Shown: positions 26,866 to 36,832 of the stretch, one piece after another | Position numbering within the stretch: the stretch's first letter is position 1 | How the letters are laid out: each line of letters begins with the position of its first letter | Origin: Streptomyces humidus | Lineage (GTDB): Bacteria > Actinomycetota > Actinomycetes > Streptomycetales > Streptomycetaceae | Reading direction: 5' to 3' | DNA length: 64,000 nucleotides | NCBI RefSeq assembly: GCF_014649655.1 | Contig: NZ_BMTL01000003.1 | Span: 301,826 to 365,825, forward strand | The notes under the pieces: model-generated | The model's input: only the letters and a program-made list of their open reading frames with translations | What the model was told of the DNA's origin: nothing | Databases searched by the model: none | Program-made: the position numbers and the translations under genes

Positions 26866-26921
26866 GAATCCCCGGCACTCCGGGTGCGTCCCGCACGGTC
26901 AGGCACGATGCTGGACGCGTG

Positions 26922-27443
26922 ATGGACGAGACGGAGTTCTGGGAGCTGGTGGACGCCTCCCGCGAGGCCGCCGAGGGCGATCCCGAGGAGCAGGCCGACC
27001 TGCTCGTGGAGCGGCTGCTGGGGCTGGACCCGGAGTCCGTGCTCGACTTCGCCCGGCACTTCGAGTCCCGCTACAACCGCGCCTACCGCTGGGATCTGTG
27101 GGGCGCCGCGTGGCTGCTGCTGGACGGGGCGAGCGACGACGCCTTCGACTTCTTCCGGTGCTGGCTCATCGGGCAGGGCCGCGAGGTCTTCGAGGGCGCC
27201 CTGCACGGCGACCCCGACTCGCTCGCCGATCTGCTGGACGACTTCGACGAGGAGATCGACGGGGACGGCGAGGAACTGGGATACGCGGCCGACGAGGCCT
27301 ACGAGCGGCTCACCGGCGACGTCGCCCCGGACCTCGGCATCCCGCCCCCGCCCGCCGAACCCGAGGGCACGCCCGTCGACTTCGAGAACGAGGCGGCGCT
27401 GGCGGAGCGGTATCCCCGCCTGTGGCAGCGCTTCAAGGAGTGA
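26922..27443 (+). CDS. DUF4240 domain protein
   Basis: 173 residues from ATG 26922 (GTG 26919 is equally possible). MDETEFWELVDASREAA at the start and the WDLWGAAWLL..GGCSDDAFDFFRCWLIGQGREVFEGAL-like block (about 60-100) are typical of DUF4240, a short acidic soluble family of unknown function. Acidic throughout (DEEIDGDGEEL). Probably follows the WYL gene in one transcript. Its last 11 bases overlap the convergent amidase gene. Confidence 0.8.
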   Translation: MDETEFWELVDASREAAEGDPEEQADLLVERLLGLDPESVLDFARHFESRYNRAYRWDLWGAAWLLLDGASDDAFDFFRCWLIGQGREVFEGALHGDPDSLADLLDDFDEEIDGDGEELGYAADEAYERLTGDVAPDLGIPPPPAEPEGTPVDFENEAALAERYPRLWQRFKE

Positions 27444-28338
27444 CCTGCGGGGAGTGCGCGCCGGGGAGTGCGCGGCTGCTGTTCGTCTCGGGGGCTCCTG
27501 TGGGCGCCGGTGCCGCCGTTCTGCCCTGGAGGCGAGCCGCAGCCCGGCGGATCTCGGGGAGGCGCGCGGCGAGCGCGGCGCCGGGGCAGCTGGTCATGTA
27601 GGCGTCCCGGTGCCCGGCCAGGGCGGGGAAGGCGGCCGTGGTCCCGGCGGCGTACCGGCTGCGGCTGTTGCTGGAGGTGAGCCGGGCGTCCGCCCGTGGG
27701 TCGACGCCGGACAGGCCGAGCTTCCAGGCGGTCAGGGCGGCGATCGCGTCGACCATCGCCCGCGGGACCGGGACGCCGGAGGTGAACGTGCCGAGGGCGG
27801 CGATGCCGGCCGTGCGGTGGTTGAAGCCCTGGGTGTGGGCGCCGGTGACGGGACGGTCCGTACCGCCCGCGCGGCCTTCGTAGATGGTGCCGCAGCGGTC
27901 GACGAGGAAGTTGTAGCCGATGTCGTCCCAGTCCCTGGCACCGGTCTGGCCTGCGTACAGATAGCGGATGATGCGGGGCGCGTCGGCGCAGTCGTAGCCG
28001 TTGGGCGAGTCGGTGTGGTGGACGAAGACGGCGACGACCTTGTCGTCGTAGCGCGGGGGCGGCTGCGCGTGGCGGGTCAGGTCGTCCAGCCAGGCGGCGC
28101 GGGGCACGATGGGCGGCCGGGCCGCCCGGTGGGCGGTGGCGGCGCGCGCGTCGGCCGTCCGGGCGGGCGGCGCGGCGCGGGCGGCGTGCTCGACGCCGCC
28201 CGCGCACAGGCCCAGCGCGGCGACGGCGGCGAGGCCGGGCAGACAGCCCAGGAGCACGAGGAAGGGGCCCGGTATCCGCGCCGGGAACCGTCCGCGTCCG
28301 CCGCGCGCGGCGCGGGTTGCCGGTCGGAGGGCACACAT
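27433..28338 (-). CDS. PGRP-type N-acetylmuramoyl-L-alanine amidase, secreted or membrane-anchored
   Basis: 301 residues from ATG 28336-28338. A basic N-terminus and hydrophobic segment (PFLVLLGCLPGLAAVAALGLCAGG) form a signal or anchor. The PGRP/amidase_2 domain (about 75-285) has VFVHHTDSPNGYDC, the GYNFLVDRCGTIYEGRAGG block, HTQGFNHRTAGIAALG and GHRDAYMTSCPG; the His, His and Cys in these are the expected zinc ligands. Cleaves the amide between MurNAc and the peptide stem. An alternative upstream start at 28401 adds 21 residues. Confidence 0.88.
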   Translation of the reverse strand: MCALRPATRAARGGRGRFPARIPGPFLVLLGCLPGLAAVAALGLCAGGVEHAARAAPPARTADARAATAHRAARPPIVPRAAWLDDLTRHAQPPPRYDDKVVAVFVHHTDSPNGYDCADAPRIIRYLYAGQTGARDWDDIGYNFLVDRCGTIYEGRAGGTDRPVTGAHTQGFNHRTAGIAALGTFTSGVPVPRAMVDAIAALTAWKLGLSGVDPRADARLTSSNSRSRYAAGTTAAFPALAGHRDAYMTSCPGAALAARLPEIRRAAARLQGRTAAPAPTGAPETNSSRALPGAHSPQVTP

Positions 28339-28534
28339 GACTCCACTGTCGGCCGGTTCCGGTCCGTGCGCGATGTGTGCTGTGCCACCTGGTGGAACCA
28401 TCCTCCTGGTCCACGCCGTTCACGAGGTGCGCGCGCAGGTGGCGGGTGTCCGCCGTCACGCGCGCGTGAGCGACGGGTACTGATCACTGGGCCCGTCCCG
28501 CACGTACTAGGGGATCTGAGAGAAAGGGGGCCGC

Positions 28535-29719
28535 GTGGACCTGCTCGACATCCTGCTGGCGCTGGTCGTCCTGGCCTACGCCGCTTCCGGCTACCGGCGC
28601 GGGCTGGTGGCCGGATGCGTCTCGCTGGCCGGGTTCGTCGGCGGCGCGGTGATCGGCGTGTGGGTCCTGCCGTGGCTGATGGACCTGGTGACGCCGGGAA
28701 CCACGGCGGCGACGGTGACGGCGGTGTTCGCGGTCCTGGTCCCGGCGGTGGTGGGACACGAGCTGGCGGGCCGGCTGGGACTGCGGCTGCGCCGCGAGCT
28801 GGACCGGGGGCCGCTGCGGGTGGCCGACGGGGTCGGCGGGGCGGCGGCGAACACGGTGGCGGTGCTGGTCGTGGCGTGGGTGGCGGCGAGCGTGCTGGGC
28901 GCGTCCTCGTCGCCGTTGGTCACGTCGTCGATACGGGACTCGCGGCTGCTGGGGGCCGTGCAGGACGCCATGCCGGACACCACGCCGACCTGGTTCTCGC
29001 GGGCCACGTCGGCGCTGACCGAGGCGGGGTTCCCGCAGGTCTTCAACCCCTTCGAGAACGAGTCGACGGCCGAGGTCGCCAGGCCCACCGGCGACAGCGT
29101 CACGGCGCGCGCGACCGAGGCTGCCAGACGGAGCACGGTGAAGATCGAGGGCGCCTCGGGCGACCAGGGCCGCGAGGGCAGCGGCTTCGTCTACGCGAGC
29201 GAGCACGTGATGACCAACGCGCACGTGGTGGCGGGCATCGACCGCCCGACGGTGCGGATCGGCGGCGTGGGCCGGTCGTTCACCGCGCGCGTGGTGCTCT
29301 TCGACCCGGACAGGGACGTGGCCGTGCTGTATGTGCCGCAGCTGCGGGCCCCCGTCCTGAGCTTCGACGACGCCGCCTCGCGCGGCGACTCGGCGGTGGT
29401 CGCCGGCTATCCGCAGGACGGCGATCTGAACCTGCAGGCGGCCACGGTCGCGGGCCGGGTGAAGGCCACCGGCCGGAACATCTACAACGACGACGTCGTG
29501 ACCCGCGAGATCTACTCGATCCGCTCAACGGTGCGCCCGGGCAACTCCGGCGGTCCGCTGCTGACCACGACGGGCCGGGTCTACGGCGTGGTCTTCGCGC
29601 GCTCCACCTCCGACGACGAGACGGGGTACGTGCTGACGGCGGCCGAGGTCGCCGACGACGCCGAGCGTGCGGCGACGGCCACGCGCGCGGTGGACACGGG
29701 CGAGCTGACGACCTCGTGA
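28535..29719 (+). CDS. MarP-like membrane serine protease (CvpA plus trypsin-like domain)
   Basis: 394 residues from GTG 28535 with AAAGGGGG upstream. Four membrane helices at about 1-130 form a CvpA/colicin V production-type domain. An extracellular chymotrypsin-fold protease follows: His in TNAHVVAGI (about 229), Asp in DRDVAVLYVP (about 259), Ser in RPGNSGGPLL (about 338). This is the architecture of mycobacterial MarP (Rv3671c), a periplasmic protease needed for acid and oxidative resistance that acts on a peptidoglycan hydrolase. The adjacent divergent amidase is an interesting candidate substrate, inference only. Confidence 0.9.
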   Translation: MDLLDILLALVVLAYAASGYRRGLVAGCVSLAGFVGGAVIGVWVLPWLMDLVTPGTTAATVTAVFAVLVPAVVGHELAGRLGLRLRRELDRGPLRVADGVGGAAANTVAVLVVAWVAASVLGASSSPLVTSSIRDSRLLGAVQDAMPDTTPTWFSRATSALTEAGFPQVFNPFENESTAEVARPTGDSVTARATEAARRSTVKIEGASGDQGREGSGFVYASEHVMTNAHVVAGIDRPTVRIGGVGRSFTARVVLFDPDRDVAVLYVPQLRAPVLSFDDAASRGDSAVVAGYPQDGDLNLQAATVAGRVKATGRNIYNDDVVTREIYSIRSTVRPGNSGGPLLTTTGRVYGVVFARSTSDDETGYVLTAAEVADDAERAATATRAVDTGELTTS

Positions 29720-29737
29720 GCACCGCGCCCGGCGACG

Positions 29738-30316
29738 TCAGACCGGCCGGCCCATGAACACGTCGTCCACGTACGTCCCGTCCAGCAGGAACTCCTCCAG
29801 GAGCACCCCCTCCACCACGAACCCCTCGGACTCGTAGAGCCTGCGCGCGGGGGCGTTGTGGCCGAGGACGCGCAGGGTGAGCCGGCGGGCGCCCTGCCGG
29901 CGGGTCTCCTCGACCGCGGAGCGGAGCAGCGCCCTGGCGACGCCCCGGCCGCGAGCCTCGTCCAGGACCGCGAGGCCCTGGATCTGCCGGACGTGCGCGT
30001 TGCAGGCCAGCGAGGTGGGCAGGACCAGGCGGAGGTATCCCACGACGCGGCCGTCCAGTTCGGCGACCAGATGGTCCTCGGGGACGTGCCGCTCGTCGAA
30101 GAAGGGCGCGTACGGCGGCTGCGGCCTCGGCATCACCGCGTGCAGCGGGGACCAGGTGACCCGGTCGACGGCGGCCAGCGCGTCCTCGTCGGCGGACAGC
30201 GCGGGGCGTATGCGGAGTACGGGCTTCCCGGCCGGCGCGGGCGACTCGGAGGGCGCGGCCGGCCGGGGTGAATCGGACGGCGCGGAGGGCACGGGTGACT
30301 CGGGCATGGCGGTCAC
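29738..30316 (-). CDS. GNAT-family N-acetyltransferase
   Basis: 192 residues. A Pro/Ser-rich disordered N-terminus (about residues 5-35, repeated SP/SE motifs) precedes the GNAT fold: ISADEDALAAVDRVTW-like alpha1, VVGYLRLVLPT and the acetyl-CoA loop QIQGLAVLDEARGRGVARALL (Q/RxxGxG/A as RGRGVA). C-terminal APARRLYESEGFVVEGV is typical. The substrate is unknown. Confidence 0.85.
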   Translation of the reverse strand: MTAMPESPVPSAPSDSPRPAAPSESPAPAGKPVLRIRPALSADEDALAAVDRVTWSPLHAVMPRPQPPYAPFFDERHVPEDHLVAELDGRVVGYLRLVLPTSLACNAHVRQIQGLAVLDEARGRGVARALLRSAVEETRRQGARRLTLRVLGHNAPARRLYESEGFVVEGVLLEEFLLDGTYVDDVFMGRPV

Positions 30317-30378
30317 CCTAATGCGGGCAGGCCGCGCCCGGACGGAGGTTTTACCCGGTCCGCGGGCAGGATGAGCGC

Positions 30379-31272
30379 ATGGAACGTATGCGAATCGCGG
30401 TGGCCGGCGCGTCCGGCCTGATCGGCAGCGCCCTGGTGCGCTCCCTGACCTCGGACGGCCACGAGGTGCGCCGGCTGGTGCGTCATGAGCCCCGGAGCGC
30501 GGACGAAGTGCGCTGGGACCCGGAGAAGGGGCGGCTGGACCCGGCCGGGCTCGCCGGATGCGAGGTCGTGGTCAACCTGGCGGGCGCGGGCGTCGGCGAC
30601 CGGCGCTGGACCGACGAGTACAAGCGGCGGATCCACGACAGCCGGGTGCACGGCACGGCCGCGCTGGCGACGGCGCTCGCCTCGCTCGACCCCGCGCCGC
30701 GGGTGTTCGTCAACGGCAGCGCGATGGGTCTCTACGGCGAGACGGGCGACCGGATCGTGGACGAGGACTCGCCTGCCGGGACCGGCTTCCTGCCGGAGCT
30801 GTGCGTGGAGTGGGAGGCGGCCGCGGCACCGGCGCGGGACGCGGGCGTGCGGACGGTCCTCACCCGCACCGGGCTGGTGGTGGCCCGCGGCGGCGGGGCC
30901 TGGGGCAAGCTGTTCCCGCTGTTCAGCGCCGGGCTCGGCGGGCGGATGGGCGACGGCCGGCAGTACTGGTCGTACATCGCCCTGCACGACGAGGTGGCGG
31001 CGATCCGGCACCTCATCGACCGCGACGACCTGTCGGGGCCCTTCAACCTGACCGCGCCCGAGCCGCTGACCAACCGGGAGATCACCGCGGCGATGGGGCG
31101 GGTGCTGCACCGGCCGACGCTCTTCCCGGTGCCGGCGCCGGTGCTGCGCACGGTGCTGGGCGAGATGGCCGGGGACGTGCTGGGCAGTGCGCGGGTGGTG
31201 CCCAGGAGACTGCTGGAGTCAGGGTTCGTGTTCGCGTTTCCCGGGATCGAGGACGCCATCCGGGCCGCCTGA
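30379..31272 (+). CDS. TIGR01777-family NAD-dependent epimerase (YfcH-like)
   Basis: 297 residues. Rossmann start MRIAVAGASGLIGSALVRSL; VVNLAGAGVGDRRWTDEYKRRI; NGSAMGLYGETGD; a C-terminal DUF1731 end with VVPRRLLESGFVFAFPGIEDAIRAA. The whole TIGR01777 pattern is present and of normal length. Enzymatic function is not established for the family. Start M30379; M30388 (RIAV) is an alternative. Confidence 0.9.
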   Translation: MERMRIAVAGASGLIGSALVRSLTSDGHEVRRLVRHEPRSADEVRWDPEKGRLDPAGLAGCEVVVNLAGAGVGDRRWTDEYKRRIHDSRVHGTAALATALASLDPAPRVFVNGSAMGLYGETGDRIVDEDSPAGTGFLPELCVEWEAAAAPARDAGVRTVLTRTGLVVARGGGAWGKLFPLFSAGLGGRMGDGRQYWSYIALHDEVAAIRHLIDRDDLSGPFNLTAPEPLTNREITAAMGRVLHRPTLFPVPAPVLRTVLGEMAGDVLGSARVVPRRLLESGFVFAFPGIEDAIRAA

Positions 31273-31433
31273 TTCTCCTCGCGACCGCATGCGACCGCCG
31301 TGCGACCGTGCCCTGCCCATGCGCGACTGTTCCTGACCGTTCGCGGCCCTAACCTCGATCCGAACTCGGGTATCCGGGACGGCTGTTGGGGGCATGACGT
31401 TTCCAGCGGCCGCGCAACCTCGAGGAGGGGCAC

Positions 31434-32852
31434 GTGCTTGAGCCCGCGTACCAGGCAGACGTCGTCGTGGTGGGAGCCGGGATCGCCGGCCTCTCCGCCG
31501 CGCACCGCCTGACCAGAGCAGGAGTGACGACCGCGGTCCTGGAGGCAGCCCCTTGCGTGGGCGGCCGCATGTCGACGGAGAAGGTCGACGGGTTCCGGCT
31601 CGACCGCATCGGGCAGCTGCTGTCCACGGCGTATCCCGAACTGGCCTCCGCACCGGGGCTGGACGCGCTCGTGCTGCGTCCGTTCGCGCCGGGGGTGCTG
31701 CTGCACAGCCACGGGCGTCATCACCGCGCCGGCGCGCAGGTGGGCACGGGGAGCGCGAGGGGCGCACTCCACGCCGTACGCGCCCTGGCGAGCGCTCCGC
31801 GGCCGGGCGCCCTGCCCAGGCCGCGCGCCGGCGGCTCCCTGCCCGCGCAGGGCCGTCCGGCGGCTCCGCCCAGGGTCCGGGCGGGCGCGCCGCTGGGCAC
31901 CGCCGTGGACCAGGCCCGGCTGGGCGCCGCGCTCACCCGGCTCGCCGTCACCCCGGTCGAACGGCTGCTGCGCCGCCCCGAGTCGGCGGCCGCGCACGCC
32001 CTCGCGGCCCGCGGTCTGCCCGCCCGCACCGTCGACGGCTTTCTGCGTCCGCTGCTCGCCGCGCTGCTGTGCGACCCGGACCTGACCACCTCCAGCCGCT
32101 GTGCGGATCTCGCGCTGCGCGCCTTCGCGGCCGGCCGGCTGGCGCTGCCGGAGGGCGGGGCCGAGGTGCTGCCGGAACTGCTCGCCCGGGCGCTGCCGAC
32201 GGGGGCCGTGCACACCGGGGTGCGGGTCACCGCGGTCTCCACGACCTCGGTGACCACCGCCGAGCACGGCGAGTTCCGCTGCCGCGCCGTCCTGGTGGCC
32301 ACCGACGCGCGCACCGCGGCCGAGCTGCTGCCCGGGCTGCGGGTGCCCGGCTTCCACCCGGTGACGGTCGTCCACCACACGACGGACGAGCCGCCGCCGA
32401 CCGGCGCCGCACTGCTCCTCGACGCCGACCGGGGCGGCCCGGTCGCGCACACGGCGGTGGTCAGCCGGGTCGACCCCAGCCGCGCGCCCGAGGGGCGCAC
32501 GCTGATCTCGTCCACCGTCCTCGGCACACCGCCGCCGGGCGTCGACACCGCCGTCCGCATGCATCTGTCACGGCTGTACGGCGTCTCGACCGCGCGGTGG
32601 GAGACGCTGGCGGTGCACCACACCGCCGAGGCCGTGCCGACGATGCGGGCGCCGCACGACCTGCGCCGCGCGGTGCGGCTGCTGGCGGGCCTGTACGTGT
32701 GCGGCGACCACCGGGACACCAGCACCGTGCAGGGGGCGCTGCACTCGGCGCGCCGGGCCGCGTCGGCGATCGTCTCGGACCTCGGCGCCGCCGGTTCCCT
32801 GAACACGGCCGACCCGCGCCCGACATCGCGCGCGGAGCGGGCGGCGGCGTGA
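31434..32852 (+). CDS. FAD-dependent oxidoreductase (amine-oxidase / PPOX-like)
   Basis: 472 residues from GTG 31434 after GAGGAGGGG. FAD-binding VVVGAGIAGLSAAHRLTRAGVTTAVLEAAPCVGGRM at residues about 10-45 and a C-terminal LYVCGDHRDTSTVQGALHSARRAASAI block that completes the FAD site. This class includes protoporphyrinogen and phytoene-type oxidases; the substrate is unknown. An Ala/Pro/Arg-rich insert at about 105-160 is unusual for the family and seems species-variable. A perfect terminator follows. Confidence 0.85.
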   Translation: MLEPAYQADVVVVGAGIAGLSAAHRLTRAGVTTAVLEAAPCVGGRMSTEKVDGFRLDRIGQLLSTAYPELASAPGLDALVLRPFAPGVLLHSHGRHHRAGAQVGTGSARGALHAVRALASAPRPGALPRPRAGGSLPAQGRPAAPPRVRAGAPLGTAVDQARLGAALTRLAVTPVERLLRRPESAAAHALAARGLPARTVDGFLRPLLAALLCDPDLTTSSRCADLALRAFAAGRLALPEGGAEVLPELLARALPTGAVHTGVRVTAVSTTSVTTAEHGEFRCRAVLVATDARTAAELLPGLRVPGFHPVTVVHHTTDEPPPTGAALLLDADRGGPVAHTAVVSRVDPSRAPEGRTLISSTVLGTPPPGVDTAVRMHLSRLYGVSTARWETLAVHHTAEAVPTMRAPHDLRRAVRLLAGLYVCGDHRDTSTVQGALHSARRAASAIVSDLGAAGSLNTADPRPTSRAERAAA

Positions 32853-32856
32853 GCGG

Positions 32857-32898
32857 GGGCACGTCCTCGCGGACCCCGGGGTCCGCGAGGACGTGCCC
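32857..32898. terminator. Bidirectional terminator, FAD oxidoreductase / NsdA-like gene
   Basis: Perfect 21-bp palindromic stem centred between 32877 and 32878, with no unpaired loop bases beyond the hairpin turn. It lies between convergent stops at 32852 and 32917. Confidence 0.85.
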
Positions 32899-32916
32899 GC
32901 CCACCGCCAGGACGCG

Positions 32917-34437
32917 TCAGCCCAGCGCGGCCACCCTGTCCCGGTAGGTGCGGACCGGCGCCGCGTCCTTGTACGGCTCCAGCCTGCGTTCGAAGTCCCT
33001 GACGTACTCCAGGGCCCGCACGGACCGCATCTCCGCCGCCTGCCCGGCGGCCTCCGCGGCGAGCTGGCACGCCTGGTCGAGTTCGCCGAGGCCGAGCCGT
33101 GCGGAGGCGAGGACGACCCGGCAGAACACCCTGCTGCGGGCATGGGCGGCGGGACGCAGCTGCAGCGCGCGCTCCGCGTGCTGCGCCGCCGCCCGGAACT
33201 GCTGGAGGTCACGGTGGCAGTGCCCGAACTCGTCGGCCAGCTGCGCCTCGTCGAAGAAGCGGGCCCAGTAGGGCGTCTCGTCGCCGGACTTGGCCGTCTC
33301 CAGCGCCCGTTCGGCGCGCACGAGGGCCGCGGTGGAGGCGCGCACCTCGCCGAGCACCCCGTGCCCGCGCGCCTCCGCCGAGTGCAGCAGGGCCTGCACG
33401 ACGGGCGGGGCGCCCGAACCGACGCCCTGCTGGGCCACCCGCGCGAGCTGCACCGCCTCGCGCCCGTGGCCCAGGTAGACCGCCTGGCGGCTCATGGTGA
33501 CGAGCACGAAGGACCCGTACGCCCGGTCCCCGGCCACCTGGGACAGCCGCAGAGCCTGGACGAAGTAGCGCTGGGCCAGGCCGTGCGCGGCGATGTCGAA
33601 GGAGGTCCAGCCCGCGAGGCGGGTCAGGTCGGCGGCCGCGCCGAAGAGGCGGCGGCCGGTCTGCTCCCCGTACGTTCCGCGCAGCATCGGCTCGCACTCG
33701 TGCTCCAGATACCGCACGAGGGCCTGGCGTGCGTGGCCGCCGCCGTATCTGTCGTCGAGGGTGCGGAAGAGCTCGCCGACCGAGCGCAGCGCGGCGATGT
33801 CACCGCCGGTGACCCGCTGGCCGGGGCCGCGTTCGCTGCCCTGGCCGCGCGGCCGGGGCACGGCGGCCGGTCCGGACCCCGCCCGCGCGGGGGGCGCCGC
33901 GGGCGGCGGGGCGGCGAGGCGCCGGGGCGCGGCGGGCCGGCCGCCCGGACCGCTCTGGAGGGGCACCCGGGCAGGCGCCTCGCTGCGGGCGACCTTGTCG
34001 TCGGGCCGCCCGATCAGCCAGTCCCGGCTGGGCACGACGAGCCCCGCCGGGGTGAAGGCGATCTTGCGCAGCTCTGCGTGGCTGCCGGAGTCCTTGCGCC
34101 AGAGTCCGCCGACGATGTCGATGGCCTCCTCGGGGGTGCCGGCGAACTCCAGACCGGCGTAGACGGGGGCGCACGCGTCCAGGCCGAGGTCCTGGGCGGT
34201 CAGACGGCGGCCCAGCCGCCGGGTGAAGACCTCGGCGATCAGGGCGGGGGTGGTGCCGCGGGGCTGCTGTCCGCGCAGCCACCGGGTGACGGACGTCTTG
34301 TCGTATCTGAGGTCCAGCCCGTGTTCGAGGCCGAGCTGATCGACGCGACGGGCCAGTCCCGCGTTGGAGAAGCCCGCTTCGGCGATGAGCGCGGCGAGCT
34401 GGCGGTTGGGAGTGCGCTGCGCGGGTCGGTCCGTCAT
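32917..34437 (-). CDS. NsdA-like regulatory protein with helix-turn-helix and TPR-like repeats
   Basis: 506 residues. N-terminal HTH-like region RQLAALIAEAGFSNAGLARRVDQLG...SVTRWLRGQQPRG (about 12-60). A Pro/Ala/Arg linker (about 165-205) follows, then a helical repeat array (about 215-495) with TPR-like spacing, e.g. AYGSFVLVTMSRQAVYLGHGREAVQLARVA and LADEFGHCHRDLQQFRAAAQHAERAL. This is the architecture of the Streptomyces NsdA family of negative regulators of differentiation and antibiotic production; NsdA itself acts elsewhere in the genome, so this is a paralogue by inference. Confidence 0.8.
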   Translation of the reverse strand: MTDRPAQRTPNRQLAALIAEAGFSNAGLARRVDQLGLEHGLDLRYDKTSVTRWLRGQQPRGTTPALIAEVFTRRLGRRLTAQDLGLDACAPVYAGLEFAGTPEEAIDIVGGLWRKDSGSHAELRKIAFTPAGLVVPSRDWLIGRPDDKVARSEAPARVPLQSGPGGRPAAPRRLAAPPPAAPPARAGSGPAAVPRPRGQGSERGPGQRVTGGDIAALRSVGELFRTLDDRYGGGHARQALVRYLEHECEPMLRGTYGEQTGRRLFGAAADLTRLAGWTSFDIAAHGLAQRYFVQALRLSQVAGDRAYGSFVLVTMSRQAVYLGHGREAVQLARVAQQGVGSGAPPVVQALLHSAEARGHGVLGEVRASTAALVRAERALETAKSGDETPYWARFFDEAQLADEFGHCHRDLQQFRAAAQHAERALQLRPAAHARSRVFCRVVLASARLGLGELDQACQLAAEAAGQAAEMRSVRALEYVRDFERRLEPYKDAAPVRTYRDRVAALG

Positions 34438-34681
34438 CTGCGGTGCGATCTCCTGCCTCCCGGGCCGGTGACGTGCCCGGATGAAGTGCGCTGATGCGGC
34501 GATCAGCCCTTTTGGCCTCGTGAACGGCGCGAATGTAGCGGAGAGTAAGCACCCGGTCGCAAATCTCCGCTTTCATTCATCCGATCGTGTGAGGATTGAC
34601 CATGGAGCTGACGCGGAGCGCACGGACGTACAGTGGCTTGGGCGCGGGATGCGCCTGACGACTTCCAGGGAGGCGCTTGCC

Positions 34682-35479
34682 GTGAGCGAGTTGCGGTTCG
34701 TCCGGATGGGGTTCGGGGAGAACGCCGTCGACTACCAGCAGGCGTGGGACGAACAACGCCGTGTGCACGCGGCGCGCTTCGCCGACGAGGTCCCGGACAC
34801 CGTGCTGCTCCTGGAACATCCCCCCGTCTACACGGCCGGCCGGCGCACGGCGGCCGACGAGCGGCCCCTGGACGGCACCCCGGTCGTCGACGTGGACCGC
34901 GGCGGCAAGATCACCTGGCACGGTCCCGGACAGCTGGTGGGCTACCCGATCCTGAAGCTGCCGCGTCCGGTGGACGTCGTCGCCCATGTGCGACGCCTGG
35001 AGGACGCCCTGATCCGGACGTGCGCGGAGTTCGGCCTGGAGACCACCCGGGTCGAGGGCCGCAGCGGGGTGTGGGTGCTCGGCGATCCGGTGGAGCGGCG
35101 TCCCCCGCTCGGCGGTCTGTCGCTGGACTTCGACCCCCGGCTCACCGACGAGGAGTTCGATCCCCGGCTGAACGGTCCGGAGTACGCCCCCTCCAACGCC
35201 GGCCAGCGGCGCGAGGACCGGAAGATCGCCGCGATCGGCATCCGGGTCGCCAAGGGCGTCACCATGCACGGCTTCGCGCTCAACGTGAACCCGGACAACA
35301 AGTGGTTCGACCGGATCATCCCGTGCGGGATCCGGGACGCGGGCGTCGCCTCGCTGGCGAACGAGCTGGGCCGGGACGTCACGATCGCGGAGGTGCTGCC
35401 CGTCGTGGAGCGGCACCTCACGGACGTCCTGGAGAACGCGGACCCCAAGCCGCGCGAGATCGAGCGGGCCTCGGCCTGA
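34682..35479 (+). CDS. lipB: Octanoyltransferase LipB
   Basis: 265 residues from GTG 34682, with GGGAGG upstream. Moves octanoyl groups from ACP to lipoyl domains. Motifs: [33 protein letters not shown] and the catalytic region GGLSLDF...[21 protein letters not shown], then [22 protein letters not shown] with the active-site Cys. A 40-residue acidic insertion ([21 protein letters not shown], about 150-180) is present in actinobacterial forms. lipA follows 86 bases later; together they supply lipoate to the SucB domains. Confidence 0.95.
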   Translation: MSELRFVRMGFGENAVDYQQAWDEQRRVHAARFADEVPDTVLLLEHPPVYTAGRRTAADERPLDGTPVVDVDRGGKITWHGPGQLVGYPILKLPRPVDVVAHVRRLEDALIRTCAEFGLETTRVEGRSGVWVLGDPVERRPPLGGLSLDFDPRLTDEEFDPRLNGPEYAPSNAGQRREDRKIAAIGIRVAKGVTMHGFALNVNPDNKWFDRIIPCGIRDAGVASLANELGRDVTIAEVLPVVERHLTDVLENADPKPREIERASA

Positions 35480-35565
35480 CCCGGGGGCCGGCACCACCGC
35501 CGGACTTTCAAATCCACGGGCGTACGCTTGAGGACGCCGAAGAATCAATCGCTAGGGAGCCGGTC

Positions 35566-36531
35566 GTGTCCGCAGTCGCACCCGACGGACGCAAGATGCT
35601 GCGCCTGGAGGTCCGCAACAGCCAGACCCCCATCGAGCGCAAGCCCGAGTGGATCAAGACCCGGGCGAAAATGGGTCCCGAGTACACGAAGATGCAGAAC
35701 CTCGTGAAGAGCGAGGGGCTGCACACCGTCTGCCAGGAAGCCGGCTGTCCCAACATCTACGAGTGCTGGGAGGACCGCGAGGCCACCTTCCTCATCGGCG
35801 GCGACCAGTGCACCCGGCGGTGCGACTTCTGCCAGATCGACACCGGCAAGCCCGAGGCGCTGGACCGTGACGAGCCCCGGCGCGTCGGCGAGTCCGTCGT
35901 CACGATGGACCTGAACTACGCCACCATCACCGGCGTCGCCCGCGACGACCTGGCGGACGGCGGGGCGTGGCTGTACGCCGAGACCGTGCGCCAGATCCAC
36001 GCGCAGACCGCCGAGCGGGAGGCCGGGCGCACCAAGGTGGAGCTGCTGGCCCCCGACTTCAACGCCGTCCCCGAGCAGCTCGCGGAGGTCTTCTCCGCAC
36101 GGCCCGAGGTCTTCGCGCACAACGTCGAGACCGTGCCGCGGATCTTCAAGCGGATCCGTCCCGGCTTCCGTTACGAGCGTTCGCTGGGCGTCATCACGGC
36201 GGCCCGCGACTACGGGCTGGTCACCAAGTCGAACCTGATCCTCGGCATGGGCGAGACCCGCGAGGAGGTGAGCGAGGCGCTGCGCCAGCTGCATGACGCG
36301 GGCTGCGAGCTGGTCACCATCACGCAGTACCTGCGGCCCTCCGTGCGCCATCACCCGGTGGAGCGCTGGGTGAAGCCGCACGAGTTCGTGGAGCTGAAGG
36401 AGGAGGCCGAGCAGATCGGCTTCTCCGGCGTGATGTCGGGCCCGCTGGTACGGTCCTCCTACCGCGCCGGACGCCTTTACCGGATGGCCGTCGAGAAGCG
36501 CGGTTCCTTCATCGCCACCCAGGCTGTCTGA
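35566..36531 (+). CDS. lipA: Lipoyl synthase LipA (radical SAM)
   Basis: 321 residues from GTG 35566 with GGGAG 6 bases upstream. Inserts two sulfurs into protein-bound octanoyl chains. N-terminal auxiliary-cluster cysteines [12 protein letters not shown] (about 50-60), radical SAM motif [11 protein letters not shown] (about 83-90), and C-terminal [13 protein letters not shown] with the Arg-Ser-Ser-Tyr auxiliary ligand. All cluster ligands are intact. Operon with lipB. Confidence 0.97.
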   Translation: MSAVAPDGRKMLRLEVRNSQTPIERKPEWIKTRAKMGPEYTKMQNLVKSEGLHTVCQEAGCPNIYECWEDREATFLIGGDQCTRRCDFCQIDTGKPEALDRDEPRRVGESVVTMDLNYATITGVARDDLADGGAWLYAETVRQIHAQTAEREAGRTKVELLAPDFNAVPEQLAEVFSARPEVFAHNVETVPRIFKRIRPGFRYERSLGVITAARDYGLVTKSNLILGMGETREEVSEALRQLHDAGCELVTITQYLRPSVRHHPVERWVKPHEFVELKEEAEQIGFSGVMSGPLVRSSYRAGRLYRMAVEKRGSFIATQAV

Positions 36532-36832
36532 CGCGACGTCACCTCTCTTGCGCCGTACGGCCGCAAGCCAAGTGTGTGAACTCGCGCACAAGTCACTACT
36601 CGCCAGTAGTGGCCGATTGGACGCGGTCCCGACCGTCCCCGCAGATGAGGACGTACGTCGGGGCCGCGTCAGCTTTCCGGCCCCCCGCATCAAGGTTTCA
36701 TTCGCGTTTGACCGGTCGGTCACGCCCTGGTAACACCGAACAGTGACGCTGGTATCACGTCACGTGGAACACACCCCGCACCACCCTCGTACCGCCCCGT
36801 GCCCGAACCCTGTTCCGAGGGGGACACCCGCC
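36532..36832. other. Intergenic region lipA / small protein gene
   Basis: 301 bases without a gene. It holds two small hairpins that may end the lip operon (CTTGCG/CGCAAG at 36547-36567 and CACTACT/AGTAGTG at 36594-36611) and a promoter candidate TTGACC (36708-36713) with TAACAC (36731-36736), 17-bp spacing, reading toward 36833. Confidence 0.5.
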
